A stretch of 64,000 bases of DNA from Phytophthora colocasiae. Taxonomy: Eukaryota; Oomycota; Peronosporomycetes; Peronosporales; Peronosporaceae. The position numbers and the translations under genes are program-made. Numbering within the stretch: position 1 is the first letter of the stretch; every line of letters starts with the position of its first letter. The notes under the pieces are model-generated. The model had not been told where the DNA came from. It searched no databases and was given only the letters and a program-made list of their open reading frames with translations. The stretch covers positions 103,794 to 167,793 of the forward strand of contig JAGKQI010000042.1 of assembly GCA_018806915.1 (NCBI GenBank), read 5' to 3'. Positions 45,654-58,282 of this stretch are shown in pieces.

Positions 45654-45725
45654 GCCCCTATAGCTCAGTGGTAGAGCACCCGCTTAGTAAGCGGAAGGTC
45701 GGTAGTTCAATCCTGCCTGAGGGCA
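45654..45725 (+). tRNA. tRNA-Thr(AGT), array copy 36
   Basis: An A replaces one G in the 3' acceptor strand (TGAGGGC), creating one mismatch. Confidence 0.8.
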
Positions 45726-46590
45726 AACTCCTTGCATTCGTTTCGCGTGCGCACGCTCTGTGTGTCGTTCGTGATCGAGGCGTGTTGCACGCCATCTTTG
45801 CTCTTTGCTCTTTTGCTCTTTTGCTCTTTTGCTCTTTTGCTCTTTTGCTCATAGCTCTTGCACAGCTGCACGCTACCTCTTTTCGAGTCGCGTTAATGCA
45901 CTCACTTGCCTAAAACCACGCGCTTCCTCGACATTCGCTGCAATACAATACACTAGATACACTACTCCAGTCCCCTACCCAGTCCCACCTAGTCCCACCT
46001 AGTCCCGCTGGTCCTTTCAATTCGTCTTTCCAAGAAGTACCGTGTCGCTTGTACTTGCTGTCGTCTTTATTTTCTGATCACCAAATGGGCTAACGGTGGC
46101 ACGCGTATTGATAGTGAACAGTCCATAGCGTCAATGGCAACTTCGGCCATAGTAGAGGACCGGCGCGCTCATTTCAGGTGGATGGATGGCCATCGAGAGG
46201 CGAAAAGCCGTCAGCATCGAATGACTCGTTTGGTACATGTACATCGGCCCATCGAAGCTAACCATCGCAAGCTATGGATCGTGAGGCACTGTTGACACGT
46301 ACCTCACAGCACGGTGTTGTGGAGTAGGCAGAGTGAGAGAGAGCGTTGGCGATATTGGTGTCGAGCGATAGTATGGGGGTGTTATGTAGTAGGGGTATTG
46401 TGAGTGGCGGACGATGTGGAGCGTGAAGAGAGGTCGATGTAGTAGTAGGGAGGGTGTGTAAGGTGTGTATGGTGCAGGTGGTGCAGGTGGTGCAGGTGGT
46501 GCAGGTGGTGCAGGTGTTTAAGCATGGTTTGTAGAGTTGTGGTGTGTGTTCTAGGGGTTGAAAATGTGTGTGTTTTTGTGTGTTGTAAGA

Positions 46591-46661
46591 GCCCCTATAG
46601 CTCAGTGGTAGAGCACCCGCTTAGTAAGCGGAAGGTCAGTAGTTCAATCCTGCCTGGGGCA
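46591..46661 (+). tRNA. tRNA-Thr(AGT), array copy 37 (71 nt)
   Basis: One G fewer in the acceptor and A for G at the first T-stem base, the same change as in copy 5. Confidence 0.7.
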
Positions 46662-47511
46662 AACTCCTTGCATCTCGTTTCGCGTGCGCACGCTCTGTGT
46701 GTCGTTCGTGATCGAGGCGTGTTGCACGCCATCTTTGCTCTTTTGCTCTTTTGCTCTTTTGCTCTTTTGCTCTTTTGCTCTAGCTCTTGCACAGCTGCAC
46801 GCTACCTCTTTTCGAGTCGCGTTAATGCACTCACTTGCCTAAAACCACGCGCTTCACTCGACATTCGCTGCAATACAATACACTATATACACTACTCCAG
46901 GCCCCCCCAGCCCCACCTAGTCCTACCTAGTCCCGCTGGTCGCTTTCAATTCGTCTTTCCAAGAAGTACCGTGTCGCTTGTACTTGCTGTCGTCTTTATT
47001 TTCTGATCACCAAATGGGCTAACGGTGGCACGCGTATTGGATAGTGAACAGTCCATAGCGTCAATGGCAACTTCGGCCGTAGTAGAGGACCGGCGCGCTC
47101 ATTTCAGGTGGATGGATGGCCATCGAGAGGCGAAAAGCCGTCACATCGAATGACTCGTTTGGTACATGTACACATCGGCCCATCGAAGCTAACCATCGCA
47201 AGCTATGGATCGTGAGGCACTGTTGACACGTACCTCACAGCACGGTGTTGTGGAGTAGGCAGAGTGAGAGAGAGCGTTGGCGATATTGGTGTCGAGCGAT
47301 AGTATGGGAGTGTTATGTAGTAGGGGTATTGTGAGTGGCGGACGATGTGGAGCGTGAAGAGAGGTCGATGTAGTAGTAGGGAGGGTGTGTAAGGTGTGTA
47401 TGGTGCAGGTGGTGCAGGTGGTGCAGGTGGTGCAGGTGTTTAAGCATGGTTTGTAGAGTTGTGGTGTGTGTTCTAGGGTTGAAAATGTGTGTGTTTTTGT
47501 GTGTTGTAAGA

Positions 47512-47583
47512 GCCCCTATAGCTCAGTGGTAGAGCACCCGCTTAGTAAGCGGAAGGTCGGTAGTTCAATCCTGCCTGGGGGCA
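47512..47583 (+). tRNA. tRNA-Thr(AGT), array copy 38
   Basis: Consensus gene. Confidence 0.95.
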
Positions 47584-48468
47584 AACTCCTTGCATTCGTT
47601 TCGCGTGCGCACGCTCTGTGTGTCGTTCGTGATCGAGGCGTGTTGCACGCCATCTTTGCTCTTTTGCTCTTTTGCTCTTTTGCTCTTTTGCTCTTTTGCT
47701 CTTTTGCTCTTTTGCTCTTTTGCTCTAGCTCTTGCACAGCTGCACGCTACCTCTTTTCGAGTCGCGTTAATGCACTCACTTGCCTAAAACCACGCGCTTC
47801 CCTCGACATTCGCTGCAATACAATACACTAGATACACTACTCCAGTCCCACCCAGTCCCACCTAGTCCCACCTAGTCCCGCTGGTCCTTTCAATTCGTCT
47901 TTCCAAGAAGTACCGTGTCGCTTGTACTTGCTGTCGTCTTTATTTTCTGATCACCAAATGGGCTAACGGTGGCACGCGTATTGGATAGTGAACAGTCCAT
48001 AGCGTCAATGGCAACTTCAGCCATAGTAGAGGACCGGCGCGCTCATTTCAGGTGGATGGATGGCCATCGAGAGGCGAAAAGCCGTCACATCGAATGACTC
48101 GTTTGGTACATGTACACATCGGCCCATCGAAGCTAACCATCGCAAGCTATGGATCGTGAGGCACTGTTGACACGTACCTCACAGCACGGTGTTGTGGAGT
48201 AGGCAGAGTGAGAGAGAGCGTTGGCGATATTGGTGTCGAGCGATAGTATGGGGTGTTATGTAGTAGGGTATTGTGAGTGGCGGACGATGTGGAGCGTGAA
48301 GAGAGGTCGATGTAGTAGTAGGGAGGGTGTGTAAGGTGTGTACAGGTGCAGTGATGCAGGTGGCAGGTGGCAGGTGGTGCAGGTGGTGCAGGTGTTTAAG
48401 CATGGTTTGTAGAGTTGTGGTGTGTGTTCTAGGGGTTGAAAATGTGTGTGTTTTTGTGTGTTGTAAGA

Positions 48469-48539
48469 GCCCCTATAGCTCAGTGGTAGAGCACCCGCTT
48501 AGTAAGCGGAAGGTCGGTAGTTCAATCCTGCCTGGGGCA
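48469..48539 (+). tRNA. tRNA-Thr(AGT), array copy 39 (71 nt)
   Basis: One G fewer in the acceptor; the 9-bp repeat upstream is degenerate. Confidence 0.85.
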
Positions 48540-49388
48540 AACTCCTTGCATCTCGTTTCGCGTGCGCACGCTCTGTGTGTCGTTCAGATCGAGGCGTGTT
48601 GCACGCCATCTTTGCTCTTTTGCTCTTTTGCTCTTTTGCTCTTTTGCTCTCTTTTGCTCTAGCTTTGCACAGCTGCACGCTACCTCTTTTCGAGTCAGCG
48701 TTAATGCACTCACTTGCCTAAAACCACGCGCTTCCTCGACATTCGCTGCAATACAATACACTAGATACACTACTCCAGTCCCACCCAGTCCCACCTAGTC
48801 CTACCTAGTCCCGCTGGTCCTTTCAATTCGTCTTTCCAAGAAGTACCGTGTCAGCTTGTACTTGCTGTCGTCTTTATTTTCTGATCACCAAATGGGCTAA
48901 CGGTGGCACGCGTATTGGATAGTGAACAGTCCATAGCGTCAATGGCAACTTCGGCCGTAGTAGAGGACCGGCGCGCTCATTTCAGGTGGATGGATGGCCA
49001 TCGAGGCGAAAAGCCGTCACATCGAATGACTCGTTTGGTACATGTACACATCGGCCCATCGAAGCTAACCATCGCAAGCTATGGATCGTGAGGCACTGTT
49101 GACACGTACCTCACAGCACGGTGTTGTGGAGTAGGCAGAGTGAGAGAGAGCGTTGGCGATATTGGTGTCGAGCGATAGTATGGGAGTGTTATGTAGTAGG
49201 GGTATTGTGAGTGGCGGACGATGTGGAGCGTGAAGAGAGGTCGATGTAGTAGTAGGGAGGGTGTGTAAGGTGTGTATGGTGCAGGTGGTGCAGGTGGTGC
49301 AGGTGGTGCAGGTGTTTAAGCATGGTTTGTAGAGTTGTGGTGTGTGTTCTAGGGGTTGAAAATGTGTGTGTTTTTGTGTGTTGTAAGA

Positions 49389-49461
49389 GCCCCTATAACT
49401 CAGTGGTAGAGCACCCGCTTAGTAAGCGGAAGGTCGGTAGTTCAATTCCTGCCTGGGGGCA
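49389..49461 (+). tRNA. tRNA-Thr(AGT), array copy 40 (73 nt)
   Basis: A for G at the first D-stem base (TAACTC), altering the A box, and one extra T in the T loop. Last copy before the noisy zone. Confidence 0.7.
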
Positions 49462-50427
49462 AACTCCTTGCATTCGTTTCGCGTGCGCACGCTCTCGTGA
49501 TCGAGGCGTGTTGCACGCCGTCTTTGCTCTTTTGCTCTTTTGCTCTTTTGCTCTTTTGCTCTTTTGCTCTTCTTTTGCTCTAGCTCTTGCACAGCTGCAC
49601 GCTACCTCTTTTCGAGTCGCGTTAATGCACTCACTTGCCTAAAACCACGCGCTTCCCTCAGACATTCGGCTGCAATACAAGCCACACTGGATACACTTAC
49701 TCCAGTCCCACCTAGTCCCCACTGAGTCACTACCTAGTCCCAGCTTGGGGTCGCTTTTTCAATTCGTCTTTTCCGGAAGTACCGTGTCGCTTGGTACTCT
49801 GCTTGTCGTCTTAATTTTCTGATCACCAAATGGGCCAGACGGTGGCACGCGTATTGGATAGTGAACAGTCCATAGCGTCAATGGCAACTGTCGGTCATAG
49901 TAGAGGACCGGCACGCGCTCATATTTCAGGGGTGGATGGATGGCCATCGAGATGGCTTGTAAAAGCCGTCATCATCGAGCCATGACTCTGTTTGGTACAT
50001 GTACACATCAGCCCATCGAAGCTAACCATCGCAAGCTGCCATGGATCGTATTGAGGCACTGTTGATTACACGTACCCCTCCACAGCACGGTGTTGTGGAG
50101 TAGGCAGAGTGAGTGAGAGAGAAGGCGATTGGCGATATTAAGGTGGTCGAGCGATAGTATGGGAGTGTTATGTAGTAGGGGTATTGTGGAGTGGCGGACA
50201 GATGCTTGGAGCGTGAAGAGAGGTCGATGTAGTAGTATGGGAGGGTGTATGTGTATGGTGGCAGAGCAGGTGGTGCAGGCAAGCGGTGTGTATGTGTGTA
50301 TGGTGCAGGTGGTGCAGGTGGTGCAGGTGGTGCAGGTGGTGCAGGTGGTGCAGGTGTTAAGCCATGGTTTGTAGAGTTGTGGTGTGTGTTCTCAGGTTGA
50401 AAATGTGTAGCTTTGTGTGTTGTAAGA

Positions 50428-50508
50428 GCCCCCTATAGCTCAGTGGTCAGTGAGTAGAGCACCCGCTTAGTAAGCGGAAGGTCGGTAGTTCAATCCTGCC
50501 TGGGGGCA
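50428..50508 (+). pseudogene. tRNA-Thr-like, array copy 41 (disrupted D arm)
   Basis: Extra C in the acceptor and an 8-base insertion in the D arm; the anticodon and T arms are intact. Confidence 0.7.
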
Positions 50509-51424
50509 AACTCCTTGGCATCTGTTTCGCGTGCGCACGCTCTGTGTGTCGTTCAACGATCGAGGCGTGTTGCACGCCACCTTGCTCTTGCTCTTGCTCT
50601 TTGCTCTTGCCTTGCTCTTTTGCTCTGTTTGCTCTGCTCTTTTGCTCTTTTGCTCTAGCTCTTGCAGACAGCTGCACGCTACCTCTTTCGAGTCGCGTTA
50701 ATGCACTCACTTGCCTAAACCACGCGCTTCCTCGACATTCGAAGCTGCAATACAATACACTAGATACACTACTCCAGTCCCACCCAGTCCCACTCTAGTC
50801 CTTACCTAGTCCCGCTGGTCCTTTCAATTCGTCTTTCCAAGAAGTACCGTGTCAGCTTTGTAATTTTGCTGTCGTCTTAATTTTCTGATCACCAAATGGG
50901 GCTAACGGTGGCACGCGTGGCTTGGATAGTGAACAGTCCATAGCGTCAATGGCAACTTCGGCCATAGTAGAGGACCGGCGCGCTTCATTTCAGGTGGATG
51001 GATGGCCATCGAGAGGCGAAAAGCCGTCACATCGAATGACCTCAAGTTTGAAGTACATGTACACATCGGCTCATCGAAGCTAACCATCGCAAAGCTATGG
51101 ATCGTGAGGCACTTAAGTTGACACGTGTACCTCACAGCACCTGGTGTTGTGGAGTAGGCAGAGTGAGAGGAGAGCGGTTGGCGATATTGGTCAGGTCGAG
51201 CGATAGTATGGGGTGTTATGTAGGGTAGGGGTATTGTAGAGTGGCGGACGATGTGGAGCGTGAAGAGAGGTCGATGTAGTAGTAGTGGAGGGTGTGTAAG
51301 GTGTGTATGGTGTAGGTGGTGCAGGTGGTGCAGGTGGTGCAGGTGTTTAAGCATTGGCTTTGTAGAGTTGTGGTGTGTGTTCTAGGGGTTGAAAATGTGT
51401 GTGTTTTTCTTGTGTGTTGTAAGA

Positions 51425-51500
51425 GCCCCTGATAGTCTCAGTGGTAGAGCACCCGCTTAGGTAAGCGGAAGGTCGAGTAGTTCAATCCTGCCTGGGGGCA
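51425..51500 (+). pseudogene. tRNA-Thr-like, array copy 42
   Basis: Insertions after the acceptor, in the D stem, in the anticodon loop (TTAGGTAA) and before the T arm. Confidence 0.7.
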
Positions 51501-52414
51501 AACCTCTATCTGCATTCTGCTCTCGCGTGCGCACGCTCTGTGTGTCGTTCAGATCGAGGCGTGTTGCACGCCATCTTGCTCTGGTTTTGCTCTTTGCTCT
51601 TTGCTCTTTTGCTCTTTGCTCTTGCTCTTGCTCTTTTGCTCTAGCTCTTGCACAGCTGCACGCTACCTCTTTTCGAGTCGCGTTAATGCACTCACTTGCC
51701 TAAAACCACGCGCTTTCCTCGACATTCGCTGCAATACAATACACGCTAGATACACTACTCTCCAGGTCCCACCCAGTCCCACTCTAGTCCTACCTAGTCC
51801 CGCTGGTCCTTTCAATTCGTCTTTCCAAGTGAAGTACCGTGTCGCTTGTACTTCTGCTGTCGTCTTTATTTTCTTGATCACCAAATGGGCTAACGGTGGC
51901 ACGCGTATTGGATAGGTGAACAGTCCATAGCGTCAATGGCAACTTCGGCCATAGTAGAGGACCGGCGCGCTCATTTCAGGTGGATGGATGGCCAATCGAG
52001 AGGCGAAAAGCCAAGTCACATCGAATGACTCGGTTTGGTACATGTACACATCGGGCTCCATCGAAGCTAACCATCGCAAGCTATGCGATCGTGAGGCACT
52101 GTTGACACGTACTCTCACAGCACGGTGTTGTGAGTAGGCAGAGTGAGGAGAGCGTTGGCGATATTGGTGTGTCGAGCGATAGTATGGGGTGCGTTATGTA
52201 GTAGGGGTATTGTGGAGTGGCGGACGATGTGGAGCGTGAAGAGAGGTCGATGTAGTAGTAGGGAGGGGTGTGTAAGTGTGGCGGTATGGTGGCAGGTGGT
52301 GCAGGTGGTGCAGGTGGTGCAGGTGCAGGTGGCAGGTGTTGGCATTGGTTTGTAGAGTTGTGGTGTGTGTTCTAGTGGGTTGAAAATGTGTGTGTTTTTG
52401 TGTGTTGTGTAAGA

Positions 52415-52496
52415 GCCCTATAGCTCAGTGGGTAGAGAGCACCCGCTTAGTAAGCGGAAGGTCGGTCTCAATCCCGCCTGGGGGCAAACTCCTTGC
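52415..52496 (+). pseudogene. tRNA-Thr-like, array copy 43
   Basis: C lost from the acceptor, insertions in the D arm and a rearranged T arm (GGTCTCAATCCCGCC). Confidence 0.7.
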
Positions 52497-53383
52497 ATCT
52501 GCTTTCATGTGCGCACGCTCTGTGTGTGTCGTTCAGACTCGAGGCGTGTTGCACGCCATCTTTGCTCTTTGCTCTTTTGCTTTGCTTTTGCCTTTGCTCT
52601 TTGCTCTTTGCTCAGCTCTTGCACAGCTGCACGCCAATTCTTTCGAGTCGCGTTAATGCACTCACTTGGCCTAAAAACCACGCGCTTCCTCGACATTCGC
52701 TGCAAATACAATACACTAGATACACTACTCCCAAGTCCCACCCAGTCCCACCTAGTCCTACCCAGTCCCGCTGGTCCTCTTCAATTCGTCTTTCCAAGAA
52801 GTACCGTGTCGCTTGCGAAACTTGCTGGTCGTCTTTATTTTCTGATCACCAAATGGGCTAACGGTGGCACGCGTATTGGATAGTGAACAGTCCATAGCGT
52901 CAATGGCAACTTCTGGCCATAGTAGAGGACCGGCGCGCTCATTTCAGGTGGATGGATGGCCATCGAGAGGCGAAAGCCGTCACATCGAATGACTTCGTTT
53001 GGCGAGCGCGTACACATCGGCCCATCGAAGCTAACCATCGCAAGCTATGGATCGTGATAGGCAACTGTTGACACGTACCGCACAGCACGGTGTTGTGGAG
53101 CAGGCAGAGTGGGAGTGGAGAGCGTTGGCGATATTGGTGTCGAGCGATAGTATGGGGAGTGTTATGTAGTAGGGGTATTGGTGGAGTGGCGGACGATGTG
53201 GAGCGTGAAGAGAGGTCGATGTAGTAGTAGGAGTGGTGTGTAAGGTGCATGGTGCGGTGGTGCAGGTGGTGCAGGTGGTGCAGGTGGTGCAGGTGGCAGG
53301 TGCTTGGCTAGGTGGTTTACAGGTAGAGTTGTGGTGTGTGTTCTAGGGGCTGAAAATGTGTGTGTTTTTGTGTGTTGTAAAGA

Positions 53384-53461
53384 GCCCCTTATAGCTCAGT
53401 GGTAGAGCACCCAGCTTAGTAAGCTGGGAAGGCTCTGGTAGTTCAATCCTGCCTGGGGGCA
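53384..53461 (+). tRNA. tRNA-Thr(AGT)-like, array copy 44
   Basis: The anticodon stem reads CCAGC/GCTGG, a perfect 5-bp stem replacing the mismatched consensus stem, with loop TTAGTAA kept. Extra bases elsewhere (T after the acceptor, G and CT before the T arm). Confidence 0.5.
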
Positions 53462-54369
53462 AACTCCTTGGCATCTGCTCTCATGTGCGCACGCTCTGTG
53501 TCGTCGTTCGTGATCGAGGCGCCGTTGCACGCCATCTTTGCTCTTTGCTCTTTTGCTCTTTTGCTCTTTTGCTCTTTGCTCTTTTGCTCTTTGTTTCAGT
53601 TTTTGCACAGCTGCACATCGCCACCTCTTTCGAGTCGCGTTAATGCACTCACTTGCCTAAAACCACGCGCTTCCCTCGACATTCGCTGCAATACAATACA
53701 ACTAGATACACTATCTCCAGTCCCACCCAGTCCCAACCTAGTCCTACCTGAAGTCCGCGCTGGTCCTTTCAATTCGTCTTTCCAAGAAGTACCGTGTCGC
53801 TTGTACTTGCTGTCGCTCTTTATTTTCTGATCACCAAATGGGCTAACGGTGGCACGCCGTATTGATAGTGAACAGTCCATAGCGTCAATGGCAACTTCGG
53901 CCATAGTAGAGGACCGGCGCGCTCATTTCAGGTGGATGGATGGCCATCGAGAGGCGAAAAGCCGTCACATCGAATGACCTGTTTGGTACATGTACACATC
54001 GGCCCATCGAAGCCAACCATCGCAAGTTATGGATCGTAGAGGCAACTGTTGACATCGTACCTCTACAGCTGTTACCGGTGTTGTGGAGTAGGCAGAGTGA
54101 GTGAGAGCGTTGGCGATATTGGTGTCGAGCGATAAAGTATGGGGTGTTAGGCGTAGTAGGGGCAGTATTGTGGAGTGGCGGACGATGTGGAGCGTGAAGA
54201 GAGGTCGATGTAGTAGTAGGGAGGGTGTGTAAGGTGTAAAAGTATGGTGCAGGTGGTGCAGGTGGTGCAGGTGGTGCAGGTGGTGCAGGTGTTTAAGCCA
54301 TGGTTTGTAGGAGTTGTGGTGTGTGTTCTAGGGGTTGAAATGTGTGTGGTTTTTTTGTGTGTTGTAAGA

Positions 54370-54443
54370 GCCCCTATAGCTCAGTGGTAGAGCACCCGGG
54401 CTTAGTAAGCGGAAGGTCGGTAGTTCAATTCCTGCCTGGGGCA
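54370..54443 (+). tRNA. tRNA-Thr(AGT)-like, array copy 45
   Basis: Two extra G in the 5' anticodon stem, one extra T in the T loop, one G fewer in the acceptor. Confidence 0.5.
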
Positions 54444-55341
54444 AACCTCCTGTATCTGCATTCGTTTCGCGTGCGCACGCTCAGTGTGTCGTTCGTGATC
54501 GAGGCGTGTTGCACGCCATCCTTTTGCTCTTTGCCTTTTGCTCTTTGCTCTTTTGCTCTTTTGCTCTTTTGCTCTAAGCTCAGTTTGCACAGCTGCACGC
54601 TACCTCTTTTCGAGTCGCGTTAGCACGCACTCACTCTTGCCTAAAACCACGCTGGGCTTCCTCGACATTCGCTGCACATACACATCACACTAGATACATC
54701 TACTCCAGTCCCACCCAGTCCCACCTAGTCCTACCTAGTCCCGCTGGTCCTTTCAATTGGTCTTTCCAAGAAGTACCGTGTCGCTTGTACTTGCTGTCGT
54801 CTTTTATTTTCTGGATCAAACCAAATGGGCTAACGGTGGCACGCGTATTGGATAGTGAACAGTCCATAGCGTCAATGGCAACTTCGGCCACAGTAGAGGA
54901 CCGGCGCGCTCATTTCAGTGATGGATGGATGGCCATCGAGAGTGCGAAAAGCCGTCACACATCGAAATGACTCGTTTGGTACATGTACAACATCGGGTCC
55001 ATCGAAGCTAACCATCGCAAAGTTATGGATCGTGAGGCACTGTTGACACGTACCTCACAGCACGGTGTTGTGGAGTAGGCAGAGTGAGAGAGAGCGTTAG
55101 CGATATTGGTGTTCGGAGTGCATGACAGTATGGGGGTGTTATGTAGTAGGGTATTGTGAGTGGCGGACGAGATGTGGAGCGTGAAGAGAGGTCGATGTAG
55201 TAGTAGGGAGTGGTGTGTAGGGTGCAGGTGGTGCAGGTGGTGCAGGTGGCAGGTGGTGCAGGTGTTTGGCCTAATGGTTTGTAGAGTTGTGGTGTGTGGT
55301 TCTAGGGGTTGAAAATGTGTGCGTTTTTGTGTGTTGTAAGA

Positions 55342-55413
55342 GCCCCTATAGCTCAGTGGTAGAGCACCCGCTTAGTAAGCGGAAGGTCGGTAGTTCAACT
55401 CCCGCCTGGGGCA
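55342..55413 (+). tRNA. tRNA-Thr(AGT)-like, array copy 46
   Basis: T arm changed to GTTCAACTCCCGCC; acceptor one G short; otherwise consensus. Confidence 0.6.
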
Positions 55414-56312
55414 AACTCCTTGCATCTGCTCTCTGCGTGCGCACGCTCTGTGTGTCGTTCGTGATCGAGGCGTGTTGCACGCCATCTTTGCTCTTTGCTC
55501 TTTGCTCTTTTGCTCTTTTGCTCTTTTGCTCTTTTGTTTAGCTCTTGCACAGCCTTGCACAGCTGCACGCTACCTATTTTCGAGGTCGCGTTAATGCACT
55601 CACTCTGCCTAAAACCACGCGCTTCCCTCGGGACATTCGCTGCAATACATAATGACACTAGATACATTACTCCAACCGCACCCAGTTCCCACCTAGTCCT
55701 TACCTAGTCCCGGCTGGTCCTTTCAATTCGTCTTTCCAAGAAGTACCGTAGTCGCTTGTACTTGCTGTCGTCTTTATTTTCTGATCACCAAATGGGGCTA
55801 ACGGTGGCACGCGTATTGGATAGTGAACAGTCCATAGCGTCAATGGCAACTTCGGCCATAGTAGAGTGACCGGCGCGCTCATTTCAGGTGGATGGATGGC
55901 CATCGAGAGGCGCGAAAAGCCGTCACATCGAAATGACTCGTTTGGTACATGTAACAATTATCGGCCCATCGAAGCTAACCATCGCAAGCTAAGTGGATCG
56001 TGAGGCACTGTTGACACGTACCTCACAGCACGGTGCGTTGTGGAGTAGGCAAGAGTGAGAGAGAGCGTTATGATATTGGTGTCGAGCGATAGTATGGGGG
56101 TGTTATGTAGTAGGGTATTGTGAGGTGGCGGACGATGTGGGAGCGTGAAGAGAGGTCAGATGTAGTAGTAGGGAGGGTGGGTAATGGTGTGTATGGTGCA
56201 GGTGGTGCAGGTGGTGCAGGTGGCAGGTGGTGCAGGTGTTTAAGCATGGTTTGTAGAGTTGTGGTGTGTGTTCTAGGGGCTGAAAATGTGTGTGTTTTTG
56301 TGTGTTGTAAGA

Positions 56313-56386
56313 GCCCCTATAGCTCAGTGGTAGAGCAACCCGCTTAGTAAGCTGGAAGGTCGGTAGTTCAATCCTGCCTGGGGGCA
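56313..56386 (+). tRNA. tRNA-Thr(AGT)-like, array copy 47
   Basis: Extra A before the anticodon stem and an extra T in its 3' strand (GCTGG). Confidence 0.55.
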
Positions 56387-57125
56387 AACTCCTTGCATTC
56401 GTTTCGCGTGCGCACGCTCTGTGTGTCGTTCAGGATCGAGGCGTGTTGCACGCCATCTTTGCTCTTTGCTCTTTTTTTTGCTATTTTGCTCTTTTGCTCT
56501 TTTGCTCTTTTGCTCTAGCTCTTGCACAGCTGCACGCTACCTCTTTTCGAGTCGCGTTAATGCACTCACTTGCCTAAAACCACGCGCTTCCCTCGACATT
56601 CGCTGCAATACAATACACTAGATACACTACTCCAGTCCCACCTAGTCCTACCTAGTCCCGCTGGTCCTTTCAATTCGTCTTTCCAAGAAGTACCGTGTCG
56701 CTTGTACTTGCTGTCGTCTTAATTTTCTGATCACCAAATGGGCTAACGGTGGCACGCGTATTGGATAGTGAACAGTCCATAGCGTCAATGGCAACTTCGG
56801 CCATAGTAGAGGACCGGCGCGCTCATTTCAGGTGGATGGATGGCCATCGAGAGGCGAAAAGCCGTCACATCGAATGACTCGTTTGGTACATGTACACATC
56901 GGCCCATCGAAGCTAACCATCGCAAGCTATGGATCGTGAGGCACTGTTGACACGTACCTCACAGCACTTTGTTGTGGAGTAGGCAGAGTGAGTGAGAGCG
57001 TTTTCGATTTTGGTGTCGAGAGATAGTATGGGAGTGTTATGTAGTAGGGGTATTGTGAGTGGCGGACGATGTGGAGCGTGAAGAGAGGTCGATGTAGTAG
57101 TAGGGAGGGTGTGTAAGGTGTGTAT

Positions 57126-57179
57126 GGTGCAGGTGGTGCAGGTGGTGCAGGTGGTGCAGGTGGTGCAGGTGGTGCAGGT
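57126..57179 (+). repeat. GGTGCAGGT minisatellite, six copies
   Basis: Long-form 9-bp repeat in a unit otherwise within the noisy zone; six perfect copies. Confidence 0.9.
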
Positions 57180-57254
57180 GTTTAAGCATGGTTTGTAGAG
57201 TTGTGGTGTGTGTTCTAGGGGTTGAAAATGTGTGTGTTTTTGTGTGTTGTAAGA

Positions 57255-57326
57255 GCCCCTATAGCCTAGTGGTAGAGTACCCGCTTAGTAAGCGGAAGGT
57301 CGGTAGTTCAACTCTGCCTGGGGGCA
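57255..57326 (+). pseudogene. tRNA-Thr-like, array copy 48
   Basis: D arm altered (GCCTAGTGGTAGAGT) and T loop altered. Changes in the unit are mostly C to T, including within the octamer tract. Confidence 0.6.
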
Positions 57327-58209
57327 AACTCCTTGTATCTGTTTCATGTGCGCACGCTCTGTGTGTCGTTCGTGATCGAGGCGTGTAACACGCCATCTTT
57401 GCTCTTTTGCTCTTTTGTTCTTTTGCTCTTTTGTTTCTTGTTTTGTTTCTAGTTTCAGGACAGCTGCACGCTACCTCTTTTCGAGTCGCGTTAATGCACT
57501 CACTTGCCTAAAACCACGCGCTTCCCTCGACATTCGCTGCAATACAATACATCAGATACAATTACTCCAGTCCCACCCAGTCCCAATTTTGTCCTACCTA
57601 GTCCCGCTGGTCCTTTCACCTCGTCTTTCCAAGAAGTACCGTGTCGTTTGTACTTGCTGTCGTCTTTATTTTCTGATCACCAAATGGGCTAACGGTGGCA
57701 CGCGTATTGGATAGTGAACAGTCCATAGCGTCAATGGCAACTTCGGCCATAGTAGAGGACCGGCGCGCTCATTTCAGGTGGATGGATGGCCATCGAGAGG
57801 CGAAAAGCCGTCACATCGAATGACCTGTTTGGTACATAAAATACATATCGGCCCATCGAAGCTTAACCATCGCAAGTTATGGATCGAGAGGTAATTGTTG
57901 ACACGTACCTCACAGCACGGTGTTGTGGAGTAGGCAGAGTGAGTGCGAGAGCGTTGGCGATATTGGTGTCGAGCGATAGTATGGGGTGTAAGGTGTAGTA
58001 GGGGTATTGCGAGTGGCGGACGATGTGGAGCGTGAAGAGAGGGTCGATGTAGTAGTAGGGAGGGTGTGTAAGGTGTGTATGGTGCAGGTGGTACAGGTGG
58101 TGTGGTGGTGCAGGTGGTGCAGGTGGTGCAGGTGTTTAAGCATGGTTTTGTAGAGTTGTGGTGTGTGTTCTAGGGGTTGAAAATGTGTGTGTTTTTGTGT
58201 GTTGTAAGA

Positions 58210-58282
58210 GCCCCTATAGCTCAGTGGTAGAGCACCCGCTTAGTAAGCGGAAGGTCGGTAGTTCATAATCCTGCCTGGGGCA
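58210..58282 (+). tRNA. tRNA-Thr(AGT)-like, array copy 49
   Basis: Two extra bases in the T loop and one G fewer in the acceptor. Confidence 0.55.
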
